From assembly GCA_019009955.1 (NCBI GenBank), contig CM032230.1, positions 34,620,501-34,684,500 on the forward strand: a DNA stretch of 64,000 nt, in the 5' to 3' direction. Of this stretch, positions 48,370 to 58,365 are shown in pieces (position 1 is the first letter of the stretch; every line of letters begins with the position of its first letter). The position numbers were made by a program, and so were the translations under genes. This stretch comes from Riptortus pedestris. Taxonomy: Eukaryota; Arthropoda; Insecta; Hemiptera; Alydidae. The notes beneath the pieces are model-generated. The model saw nothing but the letters and a program-made list of their open reading frames with translations, searched no databases and was not told where the DNA came from.

Positions 48370-48890
48370 TAAAAATAAAAAAAAGCTGATCTCAGTGGAG
48401 TTTTTATCAAGTACAGTCTGTGGTACTAGAAGTTGCCTTCCTCAAACTATTTCCAGTAGTAGTATATAACTTAGGACAAAATCACCATTAATCATTTATC
48501 TATCTAAATTTTGGTCTCTACACCCTTTCTGTGGTTAGCTGGAAATTTGAAACCTGCCTTCTTATTCATAGTGTATACCTAGCCTGCAACACTTTACAGC
48601 TTTGTGGGGTAGTATGACGATGTACGTAGGGCGTTACATTGAGTAGACTAACTCATCAAAACACTCTATCTCCTTGTCTCTTGTTGTGGCTCTCATACAT
48701 TTTTATAACAAGTTAATAATGTAACAAAAATTAGTTCATTTTTCATTATTTCATTAACAGAAAATTTACGTTTTCCTACTATCTCAGCTCTGATTAGGTA
48801 TTATTCCAGGTAGAACCCAAGCGTAAACGCAAACACACGCAAACGGTGTATTTCGAGAGTTCGAGAGGTTTCCTCGTCTCTCTTACCGTT
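48370..48890. other. Unassigned DNA
   Basis: Nothing recognised. Confidence 0.4.
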
Positions 48891-49016
48891 TTTAGCAGAT
48901 TTCCCTTAAGAGAAATCAGCTAATTAAGTTCGTACTCATGACGCAATTTCCAATTTTTTCTTCAAATGACCATCGATCCTACTTAGGAGATGACGAATGA
49001 GGTTCGTTCATACTTG

Positions 49017-49073
<57 letters not shown>

Positions 49074-49088
49074 TTGTCTGTTTCCGTT

Positions 49089-49558
49089 CTAGCGGTCGAA
49101 ATTATTGTTTGATCGTTACCAAACTCGATATTTAGTCATTTTATGTAAAAAGTAAGATCAAGTTCGTTAACGGCTGAAGGCTGAAATCGGACAAGGGGGG
49201 GGGTAAGAGGAGGAATTTGAAATATATCCGTTATTATGCTTCGGATCGAAAAATTGTATAGAACCAATCTTATCAAGTGTATATATCTTAGTAAATCGTA
49301 TTGCAAATTAAATGTTCTATAAATATTGTTATATTTAATTTGCAATACGATTTACTAAGATATATACACTTGATAAGATTGGTTCTATACAATATTTCGA
49401 TCCGAAGCATAATAACGGAGATATTTCAAATTCCCCCTCTTACCCCCCTCCCTAGTCCGATTTGAGCCTTCAGCCGTTAACGAATTTGATCTTACTTTTT
49501 ACATAAAATGACTAAATATCGAGTTTGGTAACGATCAAACAATAATTTCGACCGCTAG
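49089..49558. repeat. Large palindrome, arms about 225 bp, spacer about 19 bp
   Basis: CTAGCGGTCGAAATTATTG at 49089 is mirrored by CAATAATTTCGACCGCTAG ending at 49558. TTGCAAATTAAAT (49301-49313) is mirrored by ATTTAATTTGCAA starting at 49333. By eye only a handful of mismatches and small length changes in the G run separate the arms. Confidence 0.92.
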
Positions 49559-49610
49559 AGCAATTATTACAATTCGTATTGCAAATTAAATGTACTTAAG
49601 TATTGTTATA

Positions 49611-49745
49611 TTATTTAGTAACAAAATTCATTAAATAACGTCCTAAAATCCCACCCTGGCTAGAAAAGGTTGGTAACCTGTAGATAACCTGTCCCGATTA
49701 GCCTAAGTTGCAAAAAGTGGACATTAATAAATAAATAAAAAAAAA
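49611..49745 (+). mobile_element. SINE copy, 5'-truncated, with target duplication
   Basis: The body AATTCATTAAATAACGTCC, CCCACCCTGGCTAGAAAAGG, GTAACCTGTAGATAACC and GTGGACATTAATAAATAAAT with an A tail. It is flanked by TATTGTTATA (49601-49610) and TATTGCTATA (49746-49755), a 10-bp duplication with one difference inside family H sequence. The tRNA-like head is absent. Confidence 0.85.
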
Positions 49746-50275
49746 TATTGCTATATACATTTATTCTCTCTCTTGAATATTAACCGAGATATTTGCATTT
49801 TTCAGTATACCCCCACTTCTACTCGTCTTACATAAACAATACTCTGTTATAAAATAAGCCACATTATTCAAGGCTTCTATGCCAAATATTGTTTTCCATC
49901 GACCTTTATGATACGAAATAGATGCAATATGTTCTTGTGACCCCCCTGTCTCACATTCTTGGACGACTAAAATTTGATTTATTGAGATAAGAATTATTGT
50001 ATTCATTATAAATTACAGTACTGGATATAGTACATAGTTTTCAATAAAATTAATACGTTATATTCTGATATCTTTCAGTTATTGTTTTTCTTTCCGGTGA
50101 GCAGACTTGTTTGTTTATATTTGAGACGCTTCCCGCCGGGAGGGGAAATATTTCTTATTATCGTTTGTATTTATTCACTCAATATTCACGGTGGTGTTGA
50201 GTTAGCAGTATGTTTGTCTATTATTAAACTTCACGAGTGAAAGCGGCTTAGTTTACGCAGCCCCTGCTTGCGGAC

Positions 50276-51311
50276 TTTTTCAATCTATTTAATTGCCTCT
50301 TACAAAAAAGTATCCGATGTAATTATGAAAAATATTTAAATAAGTAAGACTAGTAATCCCAAGTATTATATTAAAGTAACCTAAATTACAGAATAAATGT
50401 CATCAGCATAAGGAACGTCCACAAATAAAAAATACCTATAAAATGAGCTCGTATTGAAGGGAGGGGGGAGCTTGTATTTTAGTTAGTTGGTCTGGACTTA
50501 GGTGGCCTCCGACTTGTCATCCAGCCAGGACCACGTGTCAGATATATTGTGATTCATTTGTGAAATTAACTGTTTGTGGAAGGAAGACCTGTTTGTTTGT
50601 TTCGTTACACTTTTAATGATCTTGTTTTGAAAACACTGTAAATACAAATTAGTATCTAATATAAGTGATTATCATAAACGAGTATTTACTACTGAAGAAG
50701 GCTGTGAGAGTCGCAATAAGGCAAGAGGCTTGTGAGTAATGCGTAAGTGCAGGTCTAATTGGGTTTATTAGATTGTATTACTGCGCACAAAGTTTTTACT
50801 CCAGCCACTTTAAACGGCAATTGAAGCTGGAAGTTTAAAATTTTTCTTTTGTATCCATTAAAGTCATTCTCTACTTCTGCGTATTTTTACTCGTCAACGA
50901 TTAGTTTTTTTTCCTTCTCATTAGTCCTACAGACAAATAGAAATAAATGTGAAAAAAAGAAGAAAAAGAGTGCCTATAGACTATTGGCGCTTATCTATAT
51001 CTATAAGATATCTATATTTATAATAAGGTCTTATGAGGGACCTTTATGTTTTTCTTAATTTTACTATTTCAGAAAAATATTTTTATAATAAACAAATTTT
51101 AATAGAAATAGATATGTTAATATAATTAAAAAATACATAATAATCTATTAAATAATTTTGACTATTTTTTACTATTGCCGTCTATTGAGTCATAGGCATG
51201 AAATACATAGAGTTACTTCAGGACTTTTAATTTGGTCTCCTGTGAAATTTAGTATTTTTTGGGATGACAATATTATATTCCCTTTATCGTTTTTCAAGAA
51301 TAGTAATCTTT
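50276..51311. other. Unassigned DNA
   Basis: No gene recognised. A G-rich run lies near 50459-50470. Confidence 0.4.
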
Positions 51312-51323
51312 GAATATACGGAA

Positions 51324-52636
51324 CTAGAAGGGCAGTCAAGCTGAGTGCGAAAACTACAGGCCTATATGCTTGTCCTCTGTGGTGTATAAGCTATACACCA
51401 GAATCCTTGAGCAGAGACTAAGGAAAATAGTTAGGTAGGGGCAGGCAGACCCAGGACCATATATTCTCGGCCCGAATGATAGTGGAGAAGGCATGGGACC
51501 GAGGGAGGAATGTCTATCTGGCCTTTCTGGATTTGAAAGCTGCATTTGACTCTGTCCCACGGCAAGAGATATGGGACGCTCTGGTTAGCAAGCGTGTTCC
51601 ACATAACCTCATTTGTGCCATTAAGTCGGCGTATCAAGACCCAAAAGGAGTTGTGAGACTCAATGGAAAGGAGTCTTCTCCATTTAGCTTCTACAAGGGA
51701 GTCAAACAAGGTGACAGCCTTAGCCCATTTTTGTTCATTATAGTGATGGCCGAAATATGGAAAATCTGCAAAAGAAGGACACCCCGAGCACTGGTGGGCT
51801 ACTGGAATATGACGCCCGTTCTAGCCCAAGCAATGTTATATACCGATGATGTAGTGATTGTGGCGGACTCGCAGGAAAGGCTGCAAACTAGTGTTACGGA
51901 GTGGTATGAGGAGCTAAAGAGAAAAGGAATGGACATAAATGTCAAGAAAAGTAAGGTTATGTGTGTAGGAAGAGAAGAGGAAGACCTGCAATGGCGTACC
52001 ACTTGAGATGGTTGACACCTATAAGTATCTTGGCACACTGATATGCAGGGATGGTAGGATAGATCAGGAGGTCTTGAATAGGGTGAGTCAGGCCAATGGA
52101 ATTTTCTACCAAATACGTAACACTCTAATTGCCAAGGAAGAATTGAGTAGATCAACCAAACTCAGAATCTACAAAGCGGTCTTTCTACCAGTGCTTTTGT
52201 ATGGTGCAGAGAGTTGGACCTTATTGGACAACCACGCAAGCAAACTCAAGGCAGCAGAAATGAGATACCTAAGGTGCATTGCGGGAAAAACAAGGCGAGA
52301 CCGCATCAGAAATGAGCGGATAAGAGAGGACCTTGGGGTGAGACCGATTGGAGAGATAGTTGAGGAGCGCCAACTTAAGTGGTTTGGCCATGTCAACCGA
52401 ATGGGGGACACAAGAAAGGCCAAATGGTTATATGAAGCACGGCCAGAAGGCAAACGACCCCGTGGTAGACCTATACTTACCTACCAGGACTACGTAGCTC
52501 GATTAGGAGCAGAAAGGGGCAAGACCGCGCTAGAGATGAGGAGACTAGCGGCGGACAGACCCAGCTGGGCAAAGTGGACTGAGGTGGCCCCTCCACGCTT
52601 ATCGGCACGATGGAGGTAGTAGAAGAAGAAGAAGAA
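51324..52636 (+). pseudogene. RTE-type LINE insertion, 5'-truncated, with target duplication
   Basis: Flanked by identical 12-bp repeats GAATATACGGAA (51312-51323 and 52637-52648). Coding runs in three frames. First, ENYRPICLSSVVYKLYTRIL and EQRLRKIV (51340-51430). Second, after a frameshift near 51435, RQTQDHIFSARMIVEKAW, FLDLKAAFDSVPR (palm motif A with its Asp), GVKQGDSLSPFLF, AMLYTDDVVIVADS (catalytic DD, with T where A is usual) and KKSKVMCVGRE. Third, after a frameshift near 52005, YKYLGTLICRDGRID, KWFGHVNRMGDTRK, RPRGRP and a stop at 52619. The end is (GAA)n, a short-unit tail as in RTE elements. The domain order and the GHV...RGRP terminus indicate an RTE-like clade. Two frameshifts and loss of the endonuclease make it dead. 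Confidence 0.88.
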
Positions 52637-52648
52637 GAATATACGGAA

Positions 52649-52777
52649 AGGGCATCAAGCTCTAACGTTTTTACGTGATTTTTTTAAGTTGTACATGTAG
52701 ACTTCCCATAAATACTCTAGAACGATACTAGTAATAATATTACATACATAAAGATTTCTATTTTACTGTTCTCATTT
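52649..52777. other. Flank of the RTE insertion, duplicated downstream
   Basis: GCATCAAGCTCTAACG, TTTTTACGTGATTTTTTTAA and GTTGT recur at about 53362-53402. Confidence 0.85.
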
Positions 52778-53283
52778 TAGCAGATTTCCCTTAAGCGAAA
52801 TCAGCTATTGAGGACGTACTCATGACGCGATTTTCGAAAACTTTCCTCGAATGTCCATCGATCCTACCTAGATGACGAAAATGAGGTCCTTTCAAAATGA
52901 TATATATGTCTGTAAACGCTCTAGTAGTGGTAATTTATGTTTAATCTTTACCAAACTTGATATTTAAACGTATTATCAAAAATTAAAGATCAATTTCGTT
53001 AATGGTTGCAATGGGGGGAGGGGGAATCAGATGCATTTCTCCGTTATTTTGCATCTAATCGAAAAATTGTATGGAACAACCTTATTGCAAATGTAATGTT
53101 TTATATATGTTGTTACGTACGTTTATTCACTATCCATAATATTAAACGAGATATTTGAATTTTTTAGTTTTCGACTTTCTGTAAACCCCCACTCCTACTC
53201 ATGCCATATTAAAAATACGCTATTGTATTATGATGCACTTTATTTGAATCCTAAATACGATATATTGTACTCATTAAACTTGC
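52778..53283 (+). mobile_element. Family H element, short subtype, hairpin end lost
   Basis: It starts TAGCAGATTTCCCTTAAGCG and ATCAGCTATTGAGG, then the end block, almost no microsatellite, AACGCTCTAGTAGTGG, a core with a G run, the CTTTCTGTAAACCCCCACTC module, and ATTGTACTCATTAAACTTG. It stops there, at the join to the duplicated RTE end. Confidence 0.85.
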
Positions 53284-53400
53284 ACAGTGGACGGATGTGG
53301 CCCCTCCAACGCTTATCGGCACGATGGAGGTAGACGAAGCAGAAGAAGAATATACTGAAAGCATCAAGCTCTAACGTTTTTACGTGATTTTTTTAAGTTG
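53284..53400 (+). pseudogene. Second copy of the RTE 3' end with its flank
   Basis: AGTGGACGGATGTGGCCCC, ACGCTTATCGGCACGATGG and AGGTAGACGAAGCAGAAG repeat the last codons and tail of the RTE copy (52573-52640). They are followed by AATATACTGAAAGCATCAAG and the same host flank. Because insertion flank as well as element is repeated, this is a duplication of the locus, not a second insertion. Confidence 0.85.
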
Positions 53401-53414
53401 TTCATGTTTAGACT

Positions 53415-53583
53415 CCCCCCCCCCCCGCCCCCCACCCCCCCCACCCCCCCCCCCCCCCACCCCCCCCCCCCCCCACCCCCCCCCCCCCCCCCCCCCCCCC
53501 CCCACCCCCCCCCCCCACCACCCCCCCCCCCCCCCACCCCCCCCCCCCCCCCCCCGCCCCCACCCCCGCCCCCCCCCCCCCCC

Positions 53584-53615
<32 letters not shown>

Positions 53616-53910
53616 ACCCCCCCCCCCCCCCACCCCCACCCCCCCCCACACCCCCCCCCCCCCCCCCCCCCCCCCCCCCACCCCCCCCCCCCCCCACCCC
53701 CCCCCCCCCCCACCCCCCCCCCCCCCCACCCCCCCCCCCCCCCACCCCCCCCCCCCCCCACCCCCCCCCCCCCCCACCCCCCCCCCCCCCCACCCCCCCC
53801 CCCCCCCACCCCCCCCCCCCCCCACCCCCCCCCCCCCCCACCCCCCCCCCCCCCCACCCCCCCCCCCCCCCACCCCCCCCCCCCCCCACCCCCCCCCCCC
53901 CCCACCCCCC
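53415..53910. repeat. C-rich minisatellite, 16-bp unit C15A
   Basis: Almost pure C with isolated A (rarely G). From 53680 to 53904 the A residues fall at every sixteenth base without exception (15 positions). The left part keeps the 16-bp step in places (53443, 53459, 53475; 53520, 53536) with losses. Long poly-Pro and poly-Gly open frames in all directions are consequences of this composition. The reverse strand is G-rich enough for quadruplex formation. Confidence 0.95.
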
Positions 53911-54690
53911 ATAAACAACAAACTAATACACTACGTCAACAACTATCCTATATCGCAAAATGAATTTAAACAAGCAACTAAATTACTATGCCAAAAACCA
54001 TCTTATGTTCTCGATGGGTTCCCTCACATTTTGGTTTGGAGGGTAATGAAATGGCGGATTTCGAGGCTCGTAGTGCTCGAGAAGATGGAACTACAGTAAC
54101 CTTCATCTCCCGGGATGTTTGGAAACGAGAGTTTCAAAAGCTCATATTTCAAAGTTGGAAGTCAAAACATGACAATAAACTGCGTCAAATCAAAGAAATT
54201 ACTGAGCATTGGAATACTGCCCGAGGTTCTTGCCCGAGTCCGTAAAACTAACACATAGTTATTTGAAAGGCTTATTCCCACCATCCTGCGATTGTTGTGA
54301 CGTCCATTTTACTGTCTCACATATTCTCCTTAATTGTAAAAAATACGATCTTCCAAGAAGAGCTTTGGACCTCAGAACTCCTTGGAGACGACGAAGACGA
54401 CATGAAAAGGATTTTTGCAGTTTTAACTGAAATTTGTTTGTTCCAAGAAATATAGATCCATCTACCGCTAATGACAATAGAAAATGCTGTATGCTGTTAT
54501 AAAATAAATAAAATCCTATGTCATGCAATGATTTAAACAAGCGAATTAAAAGCTATGTAAAAAATATCATTCATCATGCTAGGCACATAACTACAAACTA
54601 TTACACTGTGTAAAAATATCCTATATCGTGCAATGTATGTAAACAACAAACGAATACACGATGCCAAAAAATAACGTATATCACACAACT
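53911..54690. repeat. Diverged 55-bp tandem repeat split by a LINE fragment
   Basis: ATCCTATATCGCAAAATGAA and TTTAAACAAGCAACTAAATT (53945-53990), then beyond the LINE piece AATCCTATGTCATGCAATG and ATTTAAACAAGCGAATT (about 54510-54550), then ATATCATTCATCATGC, ATATCCTATATCGTGCAATG (about 54614) and ACGTATATCACACAAC (about 54671). Spacing in the right part is about 53-57 bp. Confidence 0.65.
53998..54500 (+). pseudogene. I-type LINE fragment: end of RNase H and C-terminus
   Basis: Three frames in sequence. ILCSRWVPSHFGLEGNEMAD (from 53988) is the WVPSHxGxxGNExAD end of a LINE RNase H domain with the conserved His and Asp. VKLTHSYLKGLFPPSCDCC then HFTVSHILLNCKKYD (54246-54350) is the CxC...H-x4-C segment. 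GDDEDDMKRIFAVLTEICLF (about 54388-54440) is a C-terminus as in I/Nimbus-type LINEs, ending EI and a stop. The 3' UTR is short and ends AAAATAAATAAAAT. Frameshifts separate the parts. It lies within a diverged 55-bp repeat and begins 90 bp right of the C-rich array. Confidence 0.75.
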
Positions 54691-54790
54691 TATTTATATA
54701 TTAAAACCATAATGTTTGTACTTTTAATTAAGAAAGAATAGTGTTATAATGGTTTTTCAATCTCCTCTTGAATTATGATTTGTGTTTTTG

Positions 54791-54853
54791 TTAACATGTT
54801 GACTACTAATTGTTTTTTATTGACGACTTTGTACACATTATTTCCATGATATG
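54791..54853. repeat. 63-bp direct repeat, left copy
   Basis: TTAACATGTTGACTACTAAT and GACGACTTTGTACACATTAT, to CCATGATATG. It matches 56309-56371 at 59 of 63 positions by eye. The two copies bracket a pair of family H elements. Confidence 0.9.
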
Positions 54854-55469
54854 AACCAATCTTATTGCTTAAATGTACTATAAATATTGTTTTATGTATT
54901 TATTCTCTATCTTGAATATTAACCGAGATATTTGCATTTTTCAGTTTTGAGAATTTCAAACCCCCACTCCTACTCATATCATATTAATAATAAGCTGTTA
55001 TATCATGGACCACTTCATTACAAGGTTAAATACCAAATGTAGTTTTAATTGAACTTTTACTTTTTGGGATACATGCAAATATATCTCCTTCCTTTGTTCT
55101 TGGATTACTAAAATTTGACTGATTGAGATAAAATGATTCTGATTCATTACAAATTACAGCACTAGCTTTAGTAAATTGTTTTCGATAAAATTAATATGTT
55201 ATATTCAGATATATTTCATTAATTGTTTTTCTTTCCGGCCTATCTCTCTACTCGAAGCTACGAGGTTGGCTGACCTGTTTGTTTACAATTCAGCCGCTTT
55301 GGGTTGTAGAGATAATTAACTTAAATTAAATTAACTGAAAGATTTCTCAATACTGTTCGTATTTATTCACTTAAAATTCAAGGTAGTGTTATCTGTATGT
55401 ATATTTATCTATTGTAAATTTTCGCGTGGGAAATATCCTTAGTTTAGGCAGCCCTTGCATGATTGACTT
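54854..55469 (+). mobile_element. Family H element, long subtype, left half missing
   Basis: It starts in the core (AACCAATCTTATTGC). The TTCAAACCCCCACTCCTACT module and the long-subtype module (GTTGGCTGACCTGTTTGTTT) follow. It ends GTGGGAAATATCCTTAG, GGCAGCCCTTGC, GATTGAC. The next copy follows within a few bases, head to tail. Confidence 0.88.
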
Positions 55470-55470
55470 T

Positions 55471-55602
55471 TAGCAGATTTCCCTGAAGGGAAATCAGCTA
55501 TTGAGGTTGTACTCATGACGGAATTTTCGAAATTTTTCTTCAAATGTCCATCGATCCTACCTAGTGATGACGAAAATGGAGGTCCGTTCAAAACTGTATA
55601 TA

Positions 55603-55651
<49 letters not shown>

Positions 55652-56299
55652 CTGTTACCGCTCTAGCAGTCGCAATTTTTGTTTAATCGGTACCAAACTC
55701 GATATTTAGTCGCTCTATGTAAAAAGAAAGATCAAGTTCGTGACCAGTGGGAGGGGGGGGGGTTTAAAGGGGAGGATTTTCGAAAATTCGTAATATCTCC
55801 GTTACTATACGTCGGATCAAAACATTGTACAGAATCAATCTTATTGTAAATTAAATTTACTATAAATATTGTTATATACATTTATTCTATATCTTGAATA
55901 TTAACCGAGATATTTGCATTTTTATTAAGTCTGTGGTCGGCTATAGTTTGGCCATTTTCGCCAGTACTCGGCTCAGGTGGTAGCTTCTTCTAACATTACC
56001 AGTCGTTTTTAACCTTACCTTACTTCTTTACTTTGTGAGATTTATGCAAATACGTTCTGTTCATCTGCCCCCCCCCTTCTTTAGTTCTTGGACTACTAAA
56101 ATTTGAGTTATTAAAATATAAATTATTCTTACAATTCAGAAGCCGTTTCAGTTGGGAATTTATTTTAATTAACTGAAAGATTTCTCATTACCGTTTGTAT
56201 TTAATCACGGTGGTATTGTGTTACCAGTATGCAGATTTCTCTATTGTAAAACTTCACATGGGAAATCTGCTTAGTTTACGCAGCCCCTGCGTGACGGAC
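55471..56299 (+). mobile_element. Family H element, full length, both modules
   Basis: It runs TAGCAGATTTCCCTGAAGGG, the end block, (TA)n to 55647, ACCGCTCTAGCAGTCGC, a core with a G run, the GTCGGC-type module (CAGTACTCGGCTCAGGTGG), the C run and GTTCTTGGACTACTAAAATT. CACGGTGGTATTGTGTTACC and GGGAAATCTGCTTAG follow, with the perfect hairpin ACGCAGCCCCTGCGT at 56278-56292 and GACGGAC. It matches 20526-21394 in organisation throughout. Confidence 0.92.
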
Positions 56300-56308
56300 T
56301 TTTTTTTC

Positions 56309-56371
56309 TTAACATTTTGACTGCTAATTGTTTTTTAATGACGACTTTTTACACATTATTTCCATGATATG
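56309..56371. repeat. 63-bp direct repeat, right copy
   Basis: Counterpart of 54791-54853, lying just beyond the end of the second family H element. Confidence 0.9.
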
Positions 56372-56950
56372 GAAATGTTCGTCCTGTCATTGGTTTACAT
56401 TTTGTCTTTATGGTGGAGCTCGCTCTTTGAAAGTGCACTTCGCACAATAAATATTTGTAGAGCTCAAGGTCTTTTCATTGATCCGGATCAAATGGATCCC
56501 ATACCCCTGAGCATCTGAAGAGAGAAAACCAATAATTAATTTATATAAAGCAATGCCTAGATATCTTGTGGGGAGCGTGACCCCAAGGAAGGGAGCTCCC
56601 AACGAAATGTCCCCCAGGCCATTATGAAGTGTGGAGAACTTTAGGGTTGGCAGTGTTCCCAAAATTATACGCTGCTGCTTGTAGGCCCTTAGTTAGCGGA
56701 GAAGGCTTGCTCCCAAACTTCGAGCGTCCAACAACTGCGTCAGCTAACTACCATCTATCTACTTTCTTGGACGGTAGTTCCAACAAGTTCGCCCCAAATC
56801 CCCAGATAGGATAACAGGCTATTAGACTGGACAGGTGACAAAAGGTCGGAGATATTTATAGTCGACCAAGAACGGAATTACTCTCAAGTTGACAAACTAA
56901 ACAAAAGTACTCCTCTAACTCAATTTTTTTATATTGTTACATTTTATTGC
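56372..56950 (-). other. Possible internal part of an LTR element, unassigned
   Basis: It lies downstream of the minus-strand promoter at 57332. An open frame at 56408-56662 (84 codons, contains LGAPFLGVTLPTRYLGIALY) is not recognised. Composition is less AT-rich than the surroundings. Confidence 0.3.
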
Positions 56951-56959
56951 CAAAACCAG

Positions 56960-57500
56960 TAATAAATGTTGTTAATAAGAGTTCTTTTGGATTGCAAAAT
57001 TAAATACTCGTAAGTTTCACAGTTTTTATCTCTGCACAATTTATTTCACAATGCACAATACACTTGGTAATTATTCTTAATTACTACTCACAGTATACAC
57101 TGATAGCGTCACTGTTCTTGTCATTACAAAGTCCTATAATTCACTCCCGGTCTCTGAAGTTCACCAAAAGACGGCACTGCACTGTCCCTTACTTCGCGGC
57201 ACTGCACTGTCTTAAACACGGCACTAAACTGTCACTTACAGTCACGGCACAACACTGTTCTTCTTATAAATACACTTTACCGCACTGCACTAAGTCGCAC
57301 TGTACGCATATATGAGCACTAGAGAAGAAACTGACTCGCTCGCGGCTGGCCGGTTCTTTATATAGGTCGTCGGCATACATCAAAGGGGAATTGGCTGGGC
57401 CCTTCGACGTCTGGACTGGACGGGTCTAGTAGGAGCTCGACCCTCTGTCGGCGTCTTTGATCTACCTCGCACTTCCCAAATACGCGACTCTCTCTCTCTG
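56960..57500 (-). mobile_element. Candidate LTR of an LTR retrotransposon
   Basis: The minus strand has, in order: a GC-rich upstream part; TATATAAA (57364-57357); an initiator TCAGTT (57334-57329) with its A 30 bp downstream of the TATAAA start; four repeats of a GACAGTGCAGTGCC-like 14-mer (57246-57259, 57220-57233, 57198-57211, 57173-57186); and a polyadenylation signal AATAAA (57045-57040). Core promoter, short R-like leader and poly(A) signal within 330 bp is the layout of an LTR. Exact ends, a second LTR and a primer-binding site were not found, so a promoter of another kind remains possible. Confidence 0.45.
57329..57364 (-). promoter_or_regulatory. TATA-plus-initiator core promoter
   Basis: TATATAAA on the minus strand followed by TCAGTT with the A at 57332. 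A spacing of 30 bp and the TCAGT initiator are the arthropod optimum (established knowledge). Confidence 0.55.
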
Positions 57501-57950
57501 AAGGATTATTCATGTATTTAATTTTCGCAGCAATATCATAATTAATCTGACCTGCATTAGAAATTTAACAACTCAAAGCTACTCATTAATTTTGAACCAA
57601 AAATCGTGAACGCAAATCAAGTCTGCTACGGATCTGCATAAACTGAACTGCTTTTTCACACGCAACAAAGACGCACAGATGACCTCCTCTAAGCATAATA
57701 ATCCCTTATTATCACACGGTAACTGTCCTTTGTATACAAGACTTAAGTAAAGAAAGAAACATATAATGGATCTGAAATTATAATAAACAAATAATTGTTG
57801 CGCCAAATTGATTACACTATTAATAAGTTTATGTATGTAAAATAGACTAAAAGTGAAACAATTAAATAACTAGCCTTCCTGTCAGGCCTACCAAGGTTTC
57901 CTCCATGCATGGATTGGTTTTCCAACTAGTAGAGTATTACAAACTCTAAA
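57501..57950. other. Unassigned DNA
   Basis: A minus-strand open frame at 57579-57806 shows no motif. Nothing else recognised. Confidence 0.35.
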
Positions 57951-57955
57951 AACAT

Positions 57956-58365
57956 CAGTCCACAACGGTTGCTTAAACTAAGCGGATTTCCCACTTGCTG
58001 GTATAACATACTTATAATAAAGAACAATGTGATTCATGATATAACAGCTTATTGTAAATATGACATGAGAAGTAGTGGTGGTTTACTTGAAGATGAAAAA
58101 TAAAAAATCCTAATATCTCGGCTAAAATTTATGATAGAGGATCTATATAGGTGTAGGTAATTTAATTTGCATTTTATTTGCATATGTACAATATTTCTAT
58201 CTGGCTTATAGTTACGGAGATATTTTAAATTTTACAAATTCCCCCTTTAAACCCCTTTTTATATAAATAATTAAATATCGAGTTTGGTAACGATCAAACA
58301 AAAATAGTGACCACTAGAGTGCTAAGAGAAATATATAGAAATTTCCCTTACGGGAAAATCAGCTA
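57956..58365 (-). mobile_element. Family H element, short, microsatellite lost
   Basis: A decayed hairpin end (TCAGTCCACAACGGTTGC), AAACTAAGCGGATTTCCCAC, the first middle module with a deletion, the core (TTATAGTTACGGAGATATTT) and GACCACTAGAGTGCTAAGAG. It jumps directly to ATTTCCCTTACGGGAAAATC and AGCTAAAA, with microsatellite and end block deleted. Confidence 0.85.

Larger units (their letters stand above)
48893..50275 (+). mobile_element. Family H element with inverted duplication and SINE insertion
   Basis: A long-subtype copy. It starts TAGCAGATTTCCCTTAAGAG, with (TA)n at 49017-49064. From 49089 the hairpin and core run to about 49313, then turn back as a near-perfect inverted copy (49333-49558). 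After that the core restarts (CGTATTGCAAATTAAATGTA), is interrupted by a SINE (49611-49745), and resumes at TATTGCTATATACATTTATT. The middle and long-subtype modules (CACGGTGGTGTTGAGTTAGC) follow. It ends with a decayed GTGAAAGCGGCTTAG, GCAGCCCCTGC and CGGAC. Confidence 0.9.

Noticed and set aside
53364..54099. Long proline- or glycine-only open frames
   Set aside because: They arise from the C15A minisatellite; every frame is open because the sequence is nearly pure C or G.
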